Positions 8,409 to 15,876 of a stretch of 64,000 bases of DNA are shown one piece after another. Each line of letters starts with the position of its first letter. Position 1 is the stretch's first letter. The stretch spans positions 186,001-250,000 of the forward strand of contig NZ_JYLL01000001.1 in NCBI RefSeq assembly GCF_001439695.1, read 5' to 3'. The stretch comes from Pseudomonas veronii (GTDB taxonomy: Bacteria; Pseudomonadota; Gammaproteobacteria; Pseudomonadales; Pseudomonadaceae). Under the pieces are notes generated by a model. That model was not told the origin of the DNA and ran no database searches. It saw nothing but the letters and a program-made list of their open reading frames with translations. Position numbers and translations under genes: made by a program.

Positions 8409-9470
8409 TTGCGGGTACTGGTAATCAAGACCTCATCCCTGGGCGACGTGATTCATGCGTTGCCGGCACTGACCGATGCGGCGCGGGCGATCCCGGGCAT
8501 TCGATTCGACTGGGTGGTGGAAGAAGGCTTTGCCGAGATCCCCACCTGGCACCCGGCGGTGGACAAGGTGATCCCGGTGGCGATTCGCCGCTGGCGCAAG
8601 AACCTCTGGCAAACCTTCAAAAGTGGCGAATGGCGGCGCTTCAAGCAGCGTATCCAGTCAACCAAATACGACTTGGTGATCGACGCCCAGGGCCTGCTCA
8701 AAAGCGCCTGGCTGACCCGCTACGTGCGCGCCCCGGTGGCCGGGTTTGACAAAAACTCGGCGCGTGAACCGATCGCGGCGCGCTTTTATTCGCGGCGCCT
8801 GGCCGTGGCCCGCGGGCAGCACGCGGTGGAGCGCCTGCGCCAGCTGTTCGCCGTGGCCCTCGGCTATGACTTGCCCAAGGCCCTGGGCGACTACGGCCTG
8901 AGCGTCGACAAGCTGCTCGGCCTGCCGCCGAAAAAGCCGTTTGTATTGTTGCTGCACGGCACCACCTGGGACACCAAGCACTGGCCCGAAGCCTACTGGC
9001 GCGAGCTGGCCGAGCGCATGGGCCGCCTGGGCGTGGACGTGAAGTTGCCATGGGGCAATGCCGCCGAAAAGGCCCGCGCCGAACGCCTGGCCCTGGGCCT
9101 GGACAACGCCGAGGTGCTGCCCAAACTGAACCTGGCCGGCGTCGCCCGCGTGCTCGCCGGCGCCCGCGCCTGCGTTGCGGTGGACACCGGCCTCGGGCAC
9201 CTGGCTGCAGCCCTGGACGTGCCGACCATTTCGCTGTTCGGCCCCACCAACCCCGGCCTGACCGGCGCCTACGGCAAGAGCCAGATTCACCTGGCCAGCG
9301 ACTTCCCGTGTGCGCCCTGCCTGCTGAAACAGTGTACGTATCAACCCACGGCCGACGATCTGCGTCGGTTCGACATCAAGCGCGAATCGCCCCTGTGCTT
9401 CACGCGGCTGAACCCTGAGCGTGTGGCGAGCCGGCTGAGCACGTTGTTACTGGCCGAGGAGATGCGCTGA
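8409..9470 (+). CDS. waaC: LPS heptosyltransferase I
   Basis: Transfers the first heptose from ADP-heptose to Kdo2-lipid A; family GT9. The start is a TTG one base after the waaF stop, giving LRVLVIKTSSLGDVIHALPA, the conserved WaaC N-terminus, and 353 residues. VDTGLGHLAAALDVPT at about residue 257 is the nucleotide-sugar-binding motif. AGGT lies about 10 nt before the start, inside the end of waaF, so translation is probably coupled. The stop overlaps the waaG ATG (TGATG). HldE, which makes the donor sugar, is encoded at 26064-27488. Confidence 0.95.
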   Translation: MRVLVIKTSSLGDVIHALPALTDAARAIPGIRFDWVVEEGFAEIPTWHPAVDKVIPVAIRRWRKNLWQTFKSGEWRRFKQRIQSTKYDLVIDAQGLLKSAWLTRYVRAPVAGFDKNSAREPIAARFYSRRLAVARGQHAVERLRQLFAVALGYDLPKALGDYGLSVDKLLGLPPKKPFVLLLHGTTWDTKHWPEAYWRELAERMGRLGVDVKLPWGNAAEKARAERLALGLDNAEVLPKLNLAGVARVLAGARACVAVDTGLGHLAAALDVPTISLFGPTNPGLTGAYGKSQIHLASDFPCAPCLLKQCTYQPTADDLRRFDIKRESPLCFTRLNPERVASRLSTLLLAEEMR

Positions 9471-10594
9471 TGCAACTGGCGTTTGTTCTGTACAAGTATT
9501 TTCCGTTCGGTGGCTTGCAGCGCGACTTCATGCGTATCGCCCTGGAGTGCCAGCAGCGCGGTCATCAGATCCGTGTCTACACCCTGATCTGGGAAGGCGA
9601 TGTACCGCCCGGTTTCGAAGTGCTGGTGGCGCCGGTCAAGGCGCTGTTCAACCATCGCCGCAACGAAAAACTCTACGCCTGGATTCAGGCCGACCTGGCC
9701 AAGCGCCCGGTGGACCGCGTGGTCGGGTTCAATAAAATGCCCGGGCTGGACCTGTACTTCGCCGCCGATGGCGTGTTTGAAGACAAGGCACAAACCCTGC
9801 GCAACCCGATGTATCGCTGGTTCGGCCGCTACAAACACTTTGCCGAGTACGAGCGCGCCGTCTTCGAACAGAGCGCCAAGACCCAGATCATGGTGCTCTC
9901 GGCCCATCAGCAGGAATTGTTCACGCGTTACTACGGCACCCAGGCGCAGCGTTTTCATTTGCTGCCGCCGGGCATCGCCCGTGACCGGCGCGCGCCGCCG
10001 AATGCCGCGCAGATCCGCGCACAGTTTCGCGATGAGTTCGGCCTGGCCGAGGACGATTTGCTGTTGGTGCAGATCGGTTCCGGCTTCAAGACCAAGGGCG
10101 TCGACCGCAGCCTCAAGGCTGTGGCCGCATTGCCGTCGGCGCTGAAGAAACGTACCCGGCTGTTTGTAATCGGCCAGGACGACCCCAAAGTATTCCAATT
10201 ACAGAGCGCCGCACTGGGCCTGGGCGAGCAAGTGCATTTTTTCAAGGGGCGCAGCGATATTCCGCGCTTTCTGCTGGGGGCCGACCTGTTGATCCACCCG
10301 GCCTACAACGAAGCGGCCGGCATGGTGCTGATCGAGGCGGTTGTCGCCGGCCTGCCGGTGCTGGTGAGCAAGGTCTGCGGTTATGCCTTCTATATCGACA
10401 AGGCCGGCAATGGCCGGGTGTTGGACGAGCCGTTCGAACAGGCTCAACTCAATCAATACCTGGTCGATATGCTCGACGATCCACAAGCGCGCGCGACCAT
10501 GAGTCGCAATGGTCTGGCCTTCGCCGAGACGGCCGACCTCTATAGCATGCCGCAGTACGCTGCGGACCTGATCCTGGCGGAGCCGAACCGATGA
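9470..10594 (+). CDS. waaG: LPS core alpha-1,3-glucosyltransferase
   Basis: Family GT4 enzyme adding the first outer-core hexose to heptose II; cytoplasmic, membrane-associated. 374 residues starting MQLAFVLYKYFPFGGLQRD, with the GT4 acceptor/donor region AYNEAAGMVLIEAVVAG near residues 278-292 carrying the E-x7-E pair. Whether the first outer-core sugar here is Glc or another hexose cannot be read from sequence. It overlaps waaC by one base and waaP by four (ATGA), so the block waaC-waaG-waaP is translationally coupled. Confidence 0.95.
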   Translation: MQLAFVLYKYFPFGGLQRDFMRIALECQQRGHQIRVYTLIWEGDVPPGFEVLVAPVKALFNHRRNEKLYAWIQADLAKRPVDRVVGFNKMPGLDLYFAADGVFEDKAQTLRNPMYRWFGRYKHFAEYERAVFEQSAKTQIMVLSAHQQELFTRYYGTQAQRFHLLPPGIARDRRAPPNAAQIRAQFRDEFGLAEDDLLLVQIGSGFKTKGVDRSLKAVAALPSALKKRTRLFVIGQDDPKVFQLQSAALGLGEQVHFFKGRSDIPRFLLGADLLIHPAYNEAAGMVLIEAVVAGLPVLVSKVCGYAFYIDKAGNGRVLDEPFEQAQLNQYLVDMLDDPQARATMSRNGLAFAETADLYSMPQYAADLILAEPNR

Positions 10595-11397
10595 AGTTGA
10601 TGCTTGCCGAACCGTTCAAGACCCTTTGGGCCGGACGCGATGCGTTCGCCGAAGTCGAGAAGCTGGACGGCCTGGTGTACCGCGAACTCGATGCCCGTCG
10701 TACCTTGCGTACAGAGGTCGAGGGCCGCGGTTATTTCGTGAAGATTCACCGTGGTATCGGCTGGGCCGAAATCCTCAAGAACCTGATCACCGCGAAGTTG
10801 CCGGTATTGGGCGCCGGCCAGGAATGGCGGGCGATCCAGCGCTTGCAGCAAGTCGGCGTGCCGACCATGACCGCCGTGGCTTATGGCGAAAAGGGCAGCA
10901 ACCCGGCCGACCAGCATTCGTTTATCGTCACCGAAGAGCTGGCGCCCACCGTCAGCCTCGAAGACCTGAGCATGGACTGGCTCAAGCAACCGCCATCGTC
11001 AGTCATCAAGCATGCGCTGATCGCCGAAGTGGCGCGCATGACCGGCATGATGCACCGCGCCGGGGTCAACCATCGCGACTGCTATATCTGCCATTTCCTG
11101 CTGCACACGGACAAGCCGCTGGTGGCCGATGATTTCAAGTTGTCGGTGATCGATCTGCACCGTGCGCAGGTACGCTCGAAGATCCCGCTGCGCTGGCGCA
11201 ACAAGGACCTGGCGGCGCTGTATTTTTCGGCGCTGGATATCGGCCTGACCCAGCGTGACAAGCTGCGTTTTCTCAAGGGCTACTTCCAACAGCCGTTGCG
11301 CCAGATTCTCGCCGAAGAGGCCGCACTGCTGCAGTGGCTGGAGCACAAGGCGGCCAAGCTCTACGCGCGCAAACAACGTTACGGGGATGCGCTCTGA
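10591..11397 (+). CDS. waaP: LPS core heptose(I) kinase
   Basis: Phosphorylates O4 of heptose I; in P. aeruginosa this modification is essential for outer-membrane integrity. At 268 residues it has a protein-kinase-like fold: nucleotide-binding Lys in YFVKIHRG near residue 51, catalytic loop NHRDCYICHFLL near 161 with the HRD aspartate present, and metal-binding Asp in VIDLHRAQ near 186. It overlaps waaG (ATGA) and the next kinase gene by one base. It is the best-understood member of the run of kinase-fold genes that follows. Confidence 0.95.
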   Translation: MKLMLAEPFKTLWAGRDAFAEVEKLDGLVYRELDARRTLRTEVEGRGYFVKIHRGIGWAEILKNLITAKLPVLGAGQEWRAIQRLQQVGVPTMTAVAYGEKGSNPADQHSFIVTEELAPTVSLEDLSMDWLKQPPSSVIKHALIAEVARMTGMMHRAGVNHRDCYICHFLLHTDKPLVADDFKLSVIDLHRAQVRSKIPLRWRNKDLAALYFSALDIGLTQRDKLRFLKGYFQQPLRQILAEEAALLQWLEHKAAKLYARKQRYGDAL

Positions 11398-12131
11398 TGG
11401 CGGGTTGGAACCTGGAACCCGCTTACGCCGGCCTCGCGGATGATTTTGGAAGCCTTGAAGCGGTGTTCGCCCTGCAAGGCGAGCGGCTGACCCGCGACCC
11501 GCTGTCGGAAGTGATCCGGGTGGCGCGCGGCGGGGTCAATTACTACGTCAAGCGCTACGTCGGTGCCGGCAAGGGCCTGCGCCGCTACCTGGGCAAGCCG
11601 CGGGTGAAGTCCGAGTGGCAGAACCTCAAGCGTTTCGCCAAGTGGGGCATTCCCACCGCCGACGTGGTCGCCTGGGGCCTGGAGCGCAATGGCCTGGCCT
11701 ACGCCCGGGGCGCGCTGATCACCCGTGAGTTGCCCAAGACCGAAGACTTGTCGGTGCTGGCCGAGCGCAGCGACGTGCGCCTCAAAGACCCCAAATGGGT
11801 CGATGCGGTCAGCCGCCAGCTCGCCGAATACACGCGTACCATGCACGATCATCACTTCACCCATAACGACTTGAAGTGGCGCAACCTGCTGATCGACGAC
11901 CAGCACACCCTGTACCTGATCGATTGCCCCAACGGCGATTTCTGGCGCGGGTTCTGGCTCAAATACCGCATCACCAAAGACCTGGCCTGCCTGGACAAGG
12001 TGGCCAAGTATCACCTGTCGGCCACCCAGCGCCTGCGCTTCTACCTGCAATACCGCCAGCGCGCGCACCTGAGTGCGTCGGACAAACAGCGAATTCGCCA
12101 TGTGGTGAAGTTTTTCGAGGGACGCGAATGA
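11397..12131 (+). CDS. LPS kinase-family protein (WaaP-like, PA5008-type)
   Basis: 244-residue kinase-fold protein, second in the run. It has Lys in YYVKRYVG near residue 50, an intact catalytic loop FTHNDLKWRNLL near 154 (HND aspartate plus Asn), and metal-binding Asp in LIDCPNGDF near 175, so it should be catalytically active. By position it corresponds to PA5008 of P. aeruginosa. The target is probably a core sugar, but I infer that only from family and operon. The start ATG overlaps the waaP stop (TGATG); an in-frame ATG 63 bases upstream lies inside waaP and is less likely. Confidence 0.85.
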   Translation: MAGWNLEPAYAGLADDFGSLEAVFALQGERLTRDPLSEVIRVARGGVNYYVKRYVGAGKGLRRYLGKPRVKSEWQNLKRFAKWGIPTADVVAWGLERNGLAYARGALITRELPKTEDLSVLAERSDVRLKDPKWVDAVSRQLAEYTRTMHDHHFTHNDLKWRNLLIDDQHTLYLIDCPNGDFWRGFWLKYRITKDLACLDKVAKYHLSATQRLRFYLQYRQRAHLSASDKQRIRHVVKFFEGRE

Positions 12132-12880
12132 GTGATTTCCTGGCGGCCGAAGACCGCGCTCTGCTGGAGCGCAACGGTCTGGCCAGTTTCGATGCCCTGT
12201 GGGCCAAGCAACTGGACGCGGTGGACGAGCCGAACACCAGCCGTGGCGGCTGGAGCAGCGTGTTCCGCCTGGAGCTCGACGGCCACGGTTACTACCTCAA
12301 GCGCCAGAGCAACTACCTCACGCGCAGCTTGCACCGACCGTTTGGCGAGCCGAGTTTTTCCCGCGAGTTTCGTAACATCAGCCGTTATCGCGCGTTGGGT
12401 ATCCCGGCCTTGCAGGCGGCGTTCTACGGTGAGCGCAAAGTCGCTGGCGAGCACCGCGCGATGCTGTTGACCCGCGCCCTGGACGGCTGGAATGACCTGG
12501 AGTCGTTGCTCGAACAGTGGCCGCAACTGAGCGACGCCCAGCACCGTGCGATACTGTTGGCCTGCGGCCAATTGGCGCGCCGCCTGCACGGCGTGGGACA
12601 GGTCCACGGGTGTTTTTACCCCAAGCATATTTTCCTGCAGGCCACCGGCGACGGTTATGCCGCGCAGTTGATCGACCTGGAGAAAACCCGCCCGCTGCTG
12701 TTTGGCTGGCGTGACCGGGTCAAGGACCTGGAGCCGCTGTTGCGCCGTGCGCCGCAGTGGTCGGATGCGCAAACGCATCACCTGCTGGCGGCGTATCTGG
12801 AACAACCTGAAGACAGCCCGCTGGTCGCCACCTGGCAGCAGCGCCTGACCGCTCGCCGCAGCCACAAGGAGCACCGTTAA
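12128..12880 (+). CDS. InaA-type kinase-fold protein lacking the catalytic Asp
   Basis: 250 residues, PA5007/InaA-like, third kinase-fold gene of the run. The ATP-side Lys is visible (YYLKRQ near residue 56) and the metal Asp is present (LIDLEKTR near 180). The catalytic loop reads VHGCFYPKHIFL near 158, with Cys where HRD or HND has its Asp and His where the Asn would be. The residues look family-typical rather than random decay, so the protein may be a structural or regulatory pseudokinase or use unusual chemistry. The start overlaps the previous stop (ATGA); the stop overlaps the next start (TAATG). Confidence 0.8.
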   Translation: MSDFLAAEDRALLERNGLASFDALWAKQLDAVDEPNTSRGGWSSVFRLELDGHGYYLKRQSNYLTRSLHRPFGEPSFSREFRNISRYRALGIPALQAAFYGERKVAGEHRAMLLTRALDGWNDLESLLEQWPQLSDAQHRAILLACGQLARRLHGVGQVHGCFYPKHIFLQATGDGYAAQLIDLEKTRPLLFGWRDRVKDLEPLLRRAPQWSDAQTHHLLAAYLEQPEDSPLVATWQQRLTARRSHKEHR

Positions 12881-14331
12881 TGCGTTTATCCGCGCTGAAG
12901 CAGGCCGGCCGCAGCCCAAGCCTGCCGCTGACCATCGAACTGGCGGACGCCGCAGGCCCTGGTCAATTGCAATTGCTCAGCCTGTTGCGCGTGTTGCCGG
13001 GCCAGCGCTATGTAGGTGCCGGTGTCTGGCGCGGTCGCGCGGTGTTGGCCAAGTTGTTGGTGGGCAGCAAGGCGGCGCGGCATTTTCAGCGTGAGCTCAA
13101 CGGCGTGCGCCTGCTGGCCGAACAGGGCCTGACCACGCCGCTGCTGCTGGCCGACGGTTTGCAGGAAGGCGAGGGCGGCTGGCTGCTGTTTGAGTTTATC
13201 GACGGCGCCGAAAGCCTGGCCGATGCCTGGCAAGCGGTCGAAGGCCTGCCGCCGTTGGCCGATGAGCAGACCGCTGTGCTCGCCGAAGCGCTGGACGCGA
13301 TTGCCCGCATGCACGCCAAGGGCCTGTGGCAGGAAGACCTGCACCTGGATAACCTGCTGCGCCAGGGCGGCAAGCTGTACCTGATCGATGGTGCCGGGAT
13401 CTGCGTGGAACAGGCGGGCCAGCCGCTGTCGCGCAACCGGGTGCTGGAAAACCTCGGGGTGTTTTTCGCCCAGTTGCCGAAAAACCTCGCGCCGTTTACC
13501 GAAGAGTTGCTGGTGTATTACCTGCTGAGCAACGGCGAGCATGCGTTACCGCTCGAAGCCCTGGAGAAGCAGGTGCGCAAGGTCAGCGCCTGGCGCCTGA
13601 AGGACTTCCTCGACAAGGTCGGCCGCGAATGCACGCTGTTCAGCGTGGTGCGCGGCGCGTTTGGCTTGCGGGCGATCCGTCGCGAGGAGGAGAGCGCGAT
13701 GCTGCCGGTGCTGGAGCGGGCCGATGCCTTGCTCGACCAGGGGCATTTGTACAAGACCGGCGGTGCGGCCAGCGTGGCCAAGGTCGAAGTGGCCGGCCGG
13801 CCGCTGGTGATCAAACGCTACAACATCAAGGGCTTCGCCCATTGGCTCAAGCGTTTCTGGCGCCCGAGCCGCGCCTGGCATTCCTGGCGCGAAGGCAATC
13901 GCCTGGCGTTCCTCGGCATTGCCACACCCAAGCCGCTGGCCGTGCTGGAAAAGCGCTTTTTCTGGCTGCGCAGCCGCGCTTACCTGGTCACTGAATACCT
14001 GCCGGGGCCGGACATCATCGAGCGCTTCGCACCGTATGTGGAGCAGGGCGACGCGCCTGAAAACGAACTGCTGGCGCTGGACCACCTGTTCGCCGAGCTG
14101 ATACGCGAGCGCATCAGCCATGGCGATTTCAAGGGCCATAACCTGTTCTGGCACGAAGGCCGCTGGGCCTTGATCGACCTGGATGCGATGCGCCAGCACC
14201 GCTCCGACGCCAGCTTCGCCACGGCGTTTGCCAAGGACCGCGCACGCTTCATGCGTAATTGGCCGCAAGGCAGTGCGCTGTATCAGGTCATCGATCAGCG
14301 TTTGCCGAAGGAAGTCGGCGGCGCCGGCTGA
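12880..14331 (+). CDS. Tandem double kinase-fold protein of the LPS core cluster
   Basis: 483 residues, apparently two kinase-like domains in one chain (PA5006-type). Domain 1 (about 1-260) has the loop LWQEDLHLDNLL near residue 150 and LIDGAGI near 168. Domain 2 (about 285-475) has Lys in LVIKRYNIKG near 309, the loop SHGDFKGHNLFW near 414 and LIDLDAM near 431. Both loops keep the catalytic Asp, so both halves may be active. It is the last gene of the run; the next gene is 399 bases away across an AT-rich gap. The substrate is not known; modification of LPS core sugars is the contextual guess. Confidence 0.82.
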   Translation: MRLSALKQAGRSPSLPLTIELADAAGPGQLQLLSLLRVLPGQRYVGAGVWRGRAVLAKLLVGSKAARHFQRELNGVRLLAEQGLTTPLLLADGLQEGEGGWLLFEFIDGAESLADAWQAVEGLPPLADEQTAVLAEALDAIARMHAKGLWQEDLHLDNLLRQGGKLYLIDGAGICVEQAGQPLSRNRVLENLGVFFAQLPKNLAPFTEELLVYYLLSNGEHALPLEALEKQVRKVSAWRLKDFLDKVGRECTLFSVVRGAFGLRAIRREEESAMLPVLERADALLDQGHLYKTGGAASVAKVEVAGRPLVIKRYNIKGFAHWLKRFWRPSRAWHSWREGNRLAFLGIATPKPLAVLEKRFFWLRSRAYLVTEYLPGPDIIERFAPYVEQGDAPENELLALDHLFAELIRERISHGDFKGHNLFWHEGRWALIDLDAMRQHRSDASFATAFAKDRARFMRNWPQGSALYQVIDQRLPKEVGGAG

Positions 14332-14730
14332 CGGTCGAGCGGGGTTTTCAGGTAGGACGCGGTCAAGTGCGGGGGCGGGCTTGCAGGGGCCTGTCCCCCA
14401 GCAGCCAGTTGGCCTGCACGAACTGCTCGAATCTGGCAATTATGTATCATTTTATACAATGCCCGGTTGCGAGGCTGTCTTGATACGGGTTGCGGGCTTT
14501 AAGTAAGTTAGAAGTTGAAACGGATTCGGCGGATAGCGCGAAGTGTGCTGGTTTATATCAGACTTGTCCTAGAGCAATTTATTGGGGCAAGGTATTTGTT
14601 TGGTTGTATTGTGCTTCTTGTTTTAAACGGATACATGTGTGGCGCATGTTGCGGGTTGAGCATTCTTTTATCGTTCTATAAATTTGTTCTACAGCCGATG
14701 AGGTTGTTCAATTATTTATAGGGGGTTTTT
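14332..14730. other. AT-rich intergenic gap within the LPS region
   Basis: 399 bases without a gene I can support. The first 80 bases are GC-rich; then composition drops (about 42% G+C by hand count of 14521-14700, against clearly higher values in flanking genes). At 14443-14458 is a small palindrome TGTAT-N6-ATACA that could be a promoter or operator. A 68-codon frame starting with TTG (14515-14721) encodes a very hydrophobic peptide ending nine bases before the next gene. It has no good Shine-Dalgarno and I do not call it a gene. Confidence 0.5.
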
Positions 14731-15039
14731 ATGTCGTCTATCAATGCTAACTCAAACGTGGCTGCTGATTATCAGAGGTACGAAAGTAATAACTTTAATG
14801 AGAAGGGGCAAAACAATCCGCTGGATCAGGCGGCCGGGGAAGATGCTGAGTATTTGGGTGCGCAAAATCAGCCGATTGATCATGAGATTCAATCCGACGG
14901 TAACGGTGGTTTCTATCAGCCGGGTACGGGCAGGGGGCAGCCGGGTAATGGTGAACCGGGGTTAGGAAGCATCAACGTTGGAGCGGGGCATCAAATTGAC
15001 TTTGATGGTGCGGAGCCTCCGCGGTCGCTGCACTATTAA
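14731..15039 (+). CDS. Orphan hydrophilic Asn/Gly/Gln-rich protein
   Basis: 102 residues, not recognised. It starts MSSINANSNVAADYQRYE, has no Cys, no signal peptide and no membrane segment. The second half is Gly/Pro/Gln-rich with the near-repeats GTGRGQPGNGEPGLG, and it ends SLHY. The start is supported by AGGGGG five bases before the ATG. Base composition (about 52% G+C over 14761-15000 by hand count) is lower than in the LPS genes around it, suggesting transfer or fast evolution. It is followed by a strong hairpin, so it is likely a monocistronic unit. The composition recalls secreted or surface-exposed small proteins, but I found no hrp-box and no double-Gly leader. Function unknown. Confidence 0.6.
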   Translation: MSSINANSNVAADYQRYESNNFNEKGQNNPLDQAAGEDAEYLGAQNQPIDHEIQSDGNGGFYQPGTGRGQPGNGEPGLGSINVGAGHQIDFDGAEPPRSLHY

Positions 15040-15380
15040 GGCGCCCGTGGGCGTGTAACGTCGAAAAGAATGCTGCTGCATGGGTATGCGCAGCATTCAT
15101 GTCGTCTCGTTGTTATTGCGTTTTTTGGGTAATGGGTTTTATGCCGTTGATCATGTTGATAGTTGCAGGTGCGGTTTAAAGGAAGGGTTGGTTTGAACGT
15201 TAACCAAGCGTATTAATTTGCCCGTCAGTGCTCTTTGCTCCGGTGTGTTCGCGGCGCGAAGCAACTAATCCTGTATTGTCTTATCGGAACTTTCTCACAT
15301 GACGTATCGGTGTGCCGGTGTAGGCTATCTTCGCTGGCGATGTTAGTGTGGTCGACCCTCTATGCTGAACGGTGTCGTTC
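15040..15380. other. Intergenic gap between the orphan gene and the YceK-like lipoprotein gene
   Basis: 341 bases without a supported gene. It holds the hairpin at 15068-15098 and, at 15188-15207, a palindrome TTGGTT-N8-AACCAA whose inner bases include AACGTT; this could be an operator. The rest is AT-rich and featureless to me. The promoter of the following lipoprotein gene must lie here, but I cannot pick it with confidence. Confidence 0.4.
15068..15098 (+). terminator. Probable terminator of the orphan gene
   Basis: Long stem GAATGCTGC / GCAGCATTC continued by GCAT/ATGC around a GGGT loop with one bulged T, about 13 base pairs in all. A T-rich but interrupted stretch follows (TTGTTATTGCGTTTTTT by 15126). 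It sits 28 bases after the stop of the 102-residue ORF. Confidence 0.55.
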
Positions 15381-15734
15381 ATGATCCGTATGTACCCTGT
15401 GTTGCTTGCTGCTCTCCTGGCAATCTCCGGTTGCGGGACCATCAACACCGTCTTTCGCCCGGACGCTGTCGCCAGCCAGAACCTCAAGGAGTCGCGCAGC
15501 TACTGCGAAAATATCCCGCGCATCTACAGTGGGGTGATCTACGGGTTTTGTACGCTCAATGCTGAGCCCGCCCCAGAAAAAAGCCTGAATGACCGAGCCC
15601 TGTCGGACCACGAGAACAATGCTTTCCCGATCATCGCCATCGAGTTCATCGGCTCTGGCGTGCTGGACACCCTGGTCCTGCCCTACACGATCTACCGTCA
15701 GAACAAGGACGGCAGCATCGAGATCTTCCGCTGA
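15381..15734 (+). CDS. YceK/YidQ-family lipoprotein
   Basis: 117-residue predicted outer-membrane lipoprotein. The signal peptide MIRMYPVLLAALLAISG is followed by the lipobox Cys at residue 18. The body matches the YceK/YidQ (DUF1375) pattern: CGTINTVFR at the start of the mature part, YSGVIYGFCTLN, and a conserved C-terminal DTLVLPYTIY. Function of the family is not established. A GTG nine bases upstream is an alternative start; the ATG gives the more compact signal peptide. No strong Shine-Dalgarno is seen for either. Confidence 0.8.
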   Translation: MIRMYPVLLAALLAISGCGTINTVFRPDAVASQNLKESRSYCENIPRIYSGVIYGFCTLNAEPAPEKSLNDRALSDHENNAFPIIAIEFIGSGVLDTLVLPYTIYRQNKDGSIEIFR

Positions 15735-15779
15735 ACCTCCTCGACGCTCGCCGCTAACAGCTTCCTCCTGCTTTTGAGC

Positions 15780-15785
15780 TATAAT
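15780..15785 (+). promoter_or_regulatory. Candidate -10 element for the carbamoyltransferase operon
   Basis: Perfect TATAAT 46 bases after the lipoprotein stop and 91 bases before the GTG start of the carbamoyltransferase. No good -35 match is visible at 16-18 bases upstream, so this may be an activator-dependent promoter or chance. Confidence 0.4.
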
Positions 15786-15802
15786 CCCGCCCTTTAGCTG
15801 TT

Positions 15803-15831
15803 TCTCGCCCAGGCGAGAGGCACACTTTTTT
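15803..15831 (+). terminator. Terminator-like hairpin in the carbamoyltransferase leader
   Basis: Inverted repeat TCTCGCC / GGCGAGA (15803-15809, 15812-15818; effective loop about four bases) followed seven bases later by TTTTTT (15826-15831). A second small hairpin AGGCG/CGCCT lies at 15833-15847. Placed between the -10 candidate and the start codon, it could attenuate the operon, or it may end read-through from the lipoprotein gene if the -10 is not used. Confidence 0.4.
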
Positions 15832-15876
15832 CAGGCGTAACGCGCCTGCATGCAGACTAAAAGAGGCTAGACCCCT

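Noticed and set aside
14332..14730. hrp-box (GGAACC-N15/16-CCACNNA) upstream of the orphan 102-residue gene, which would have suggested a type III effector.
   Set aside because: No GGAACC is present in the gap. The protein composition alone is not enough for an effector call.
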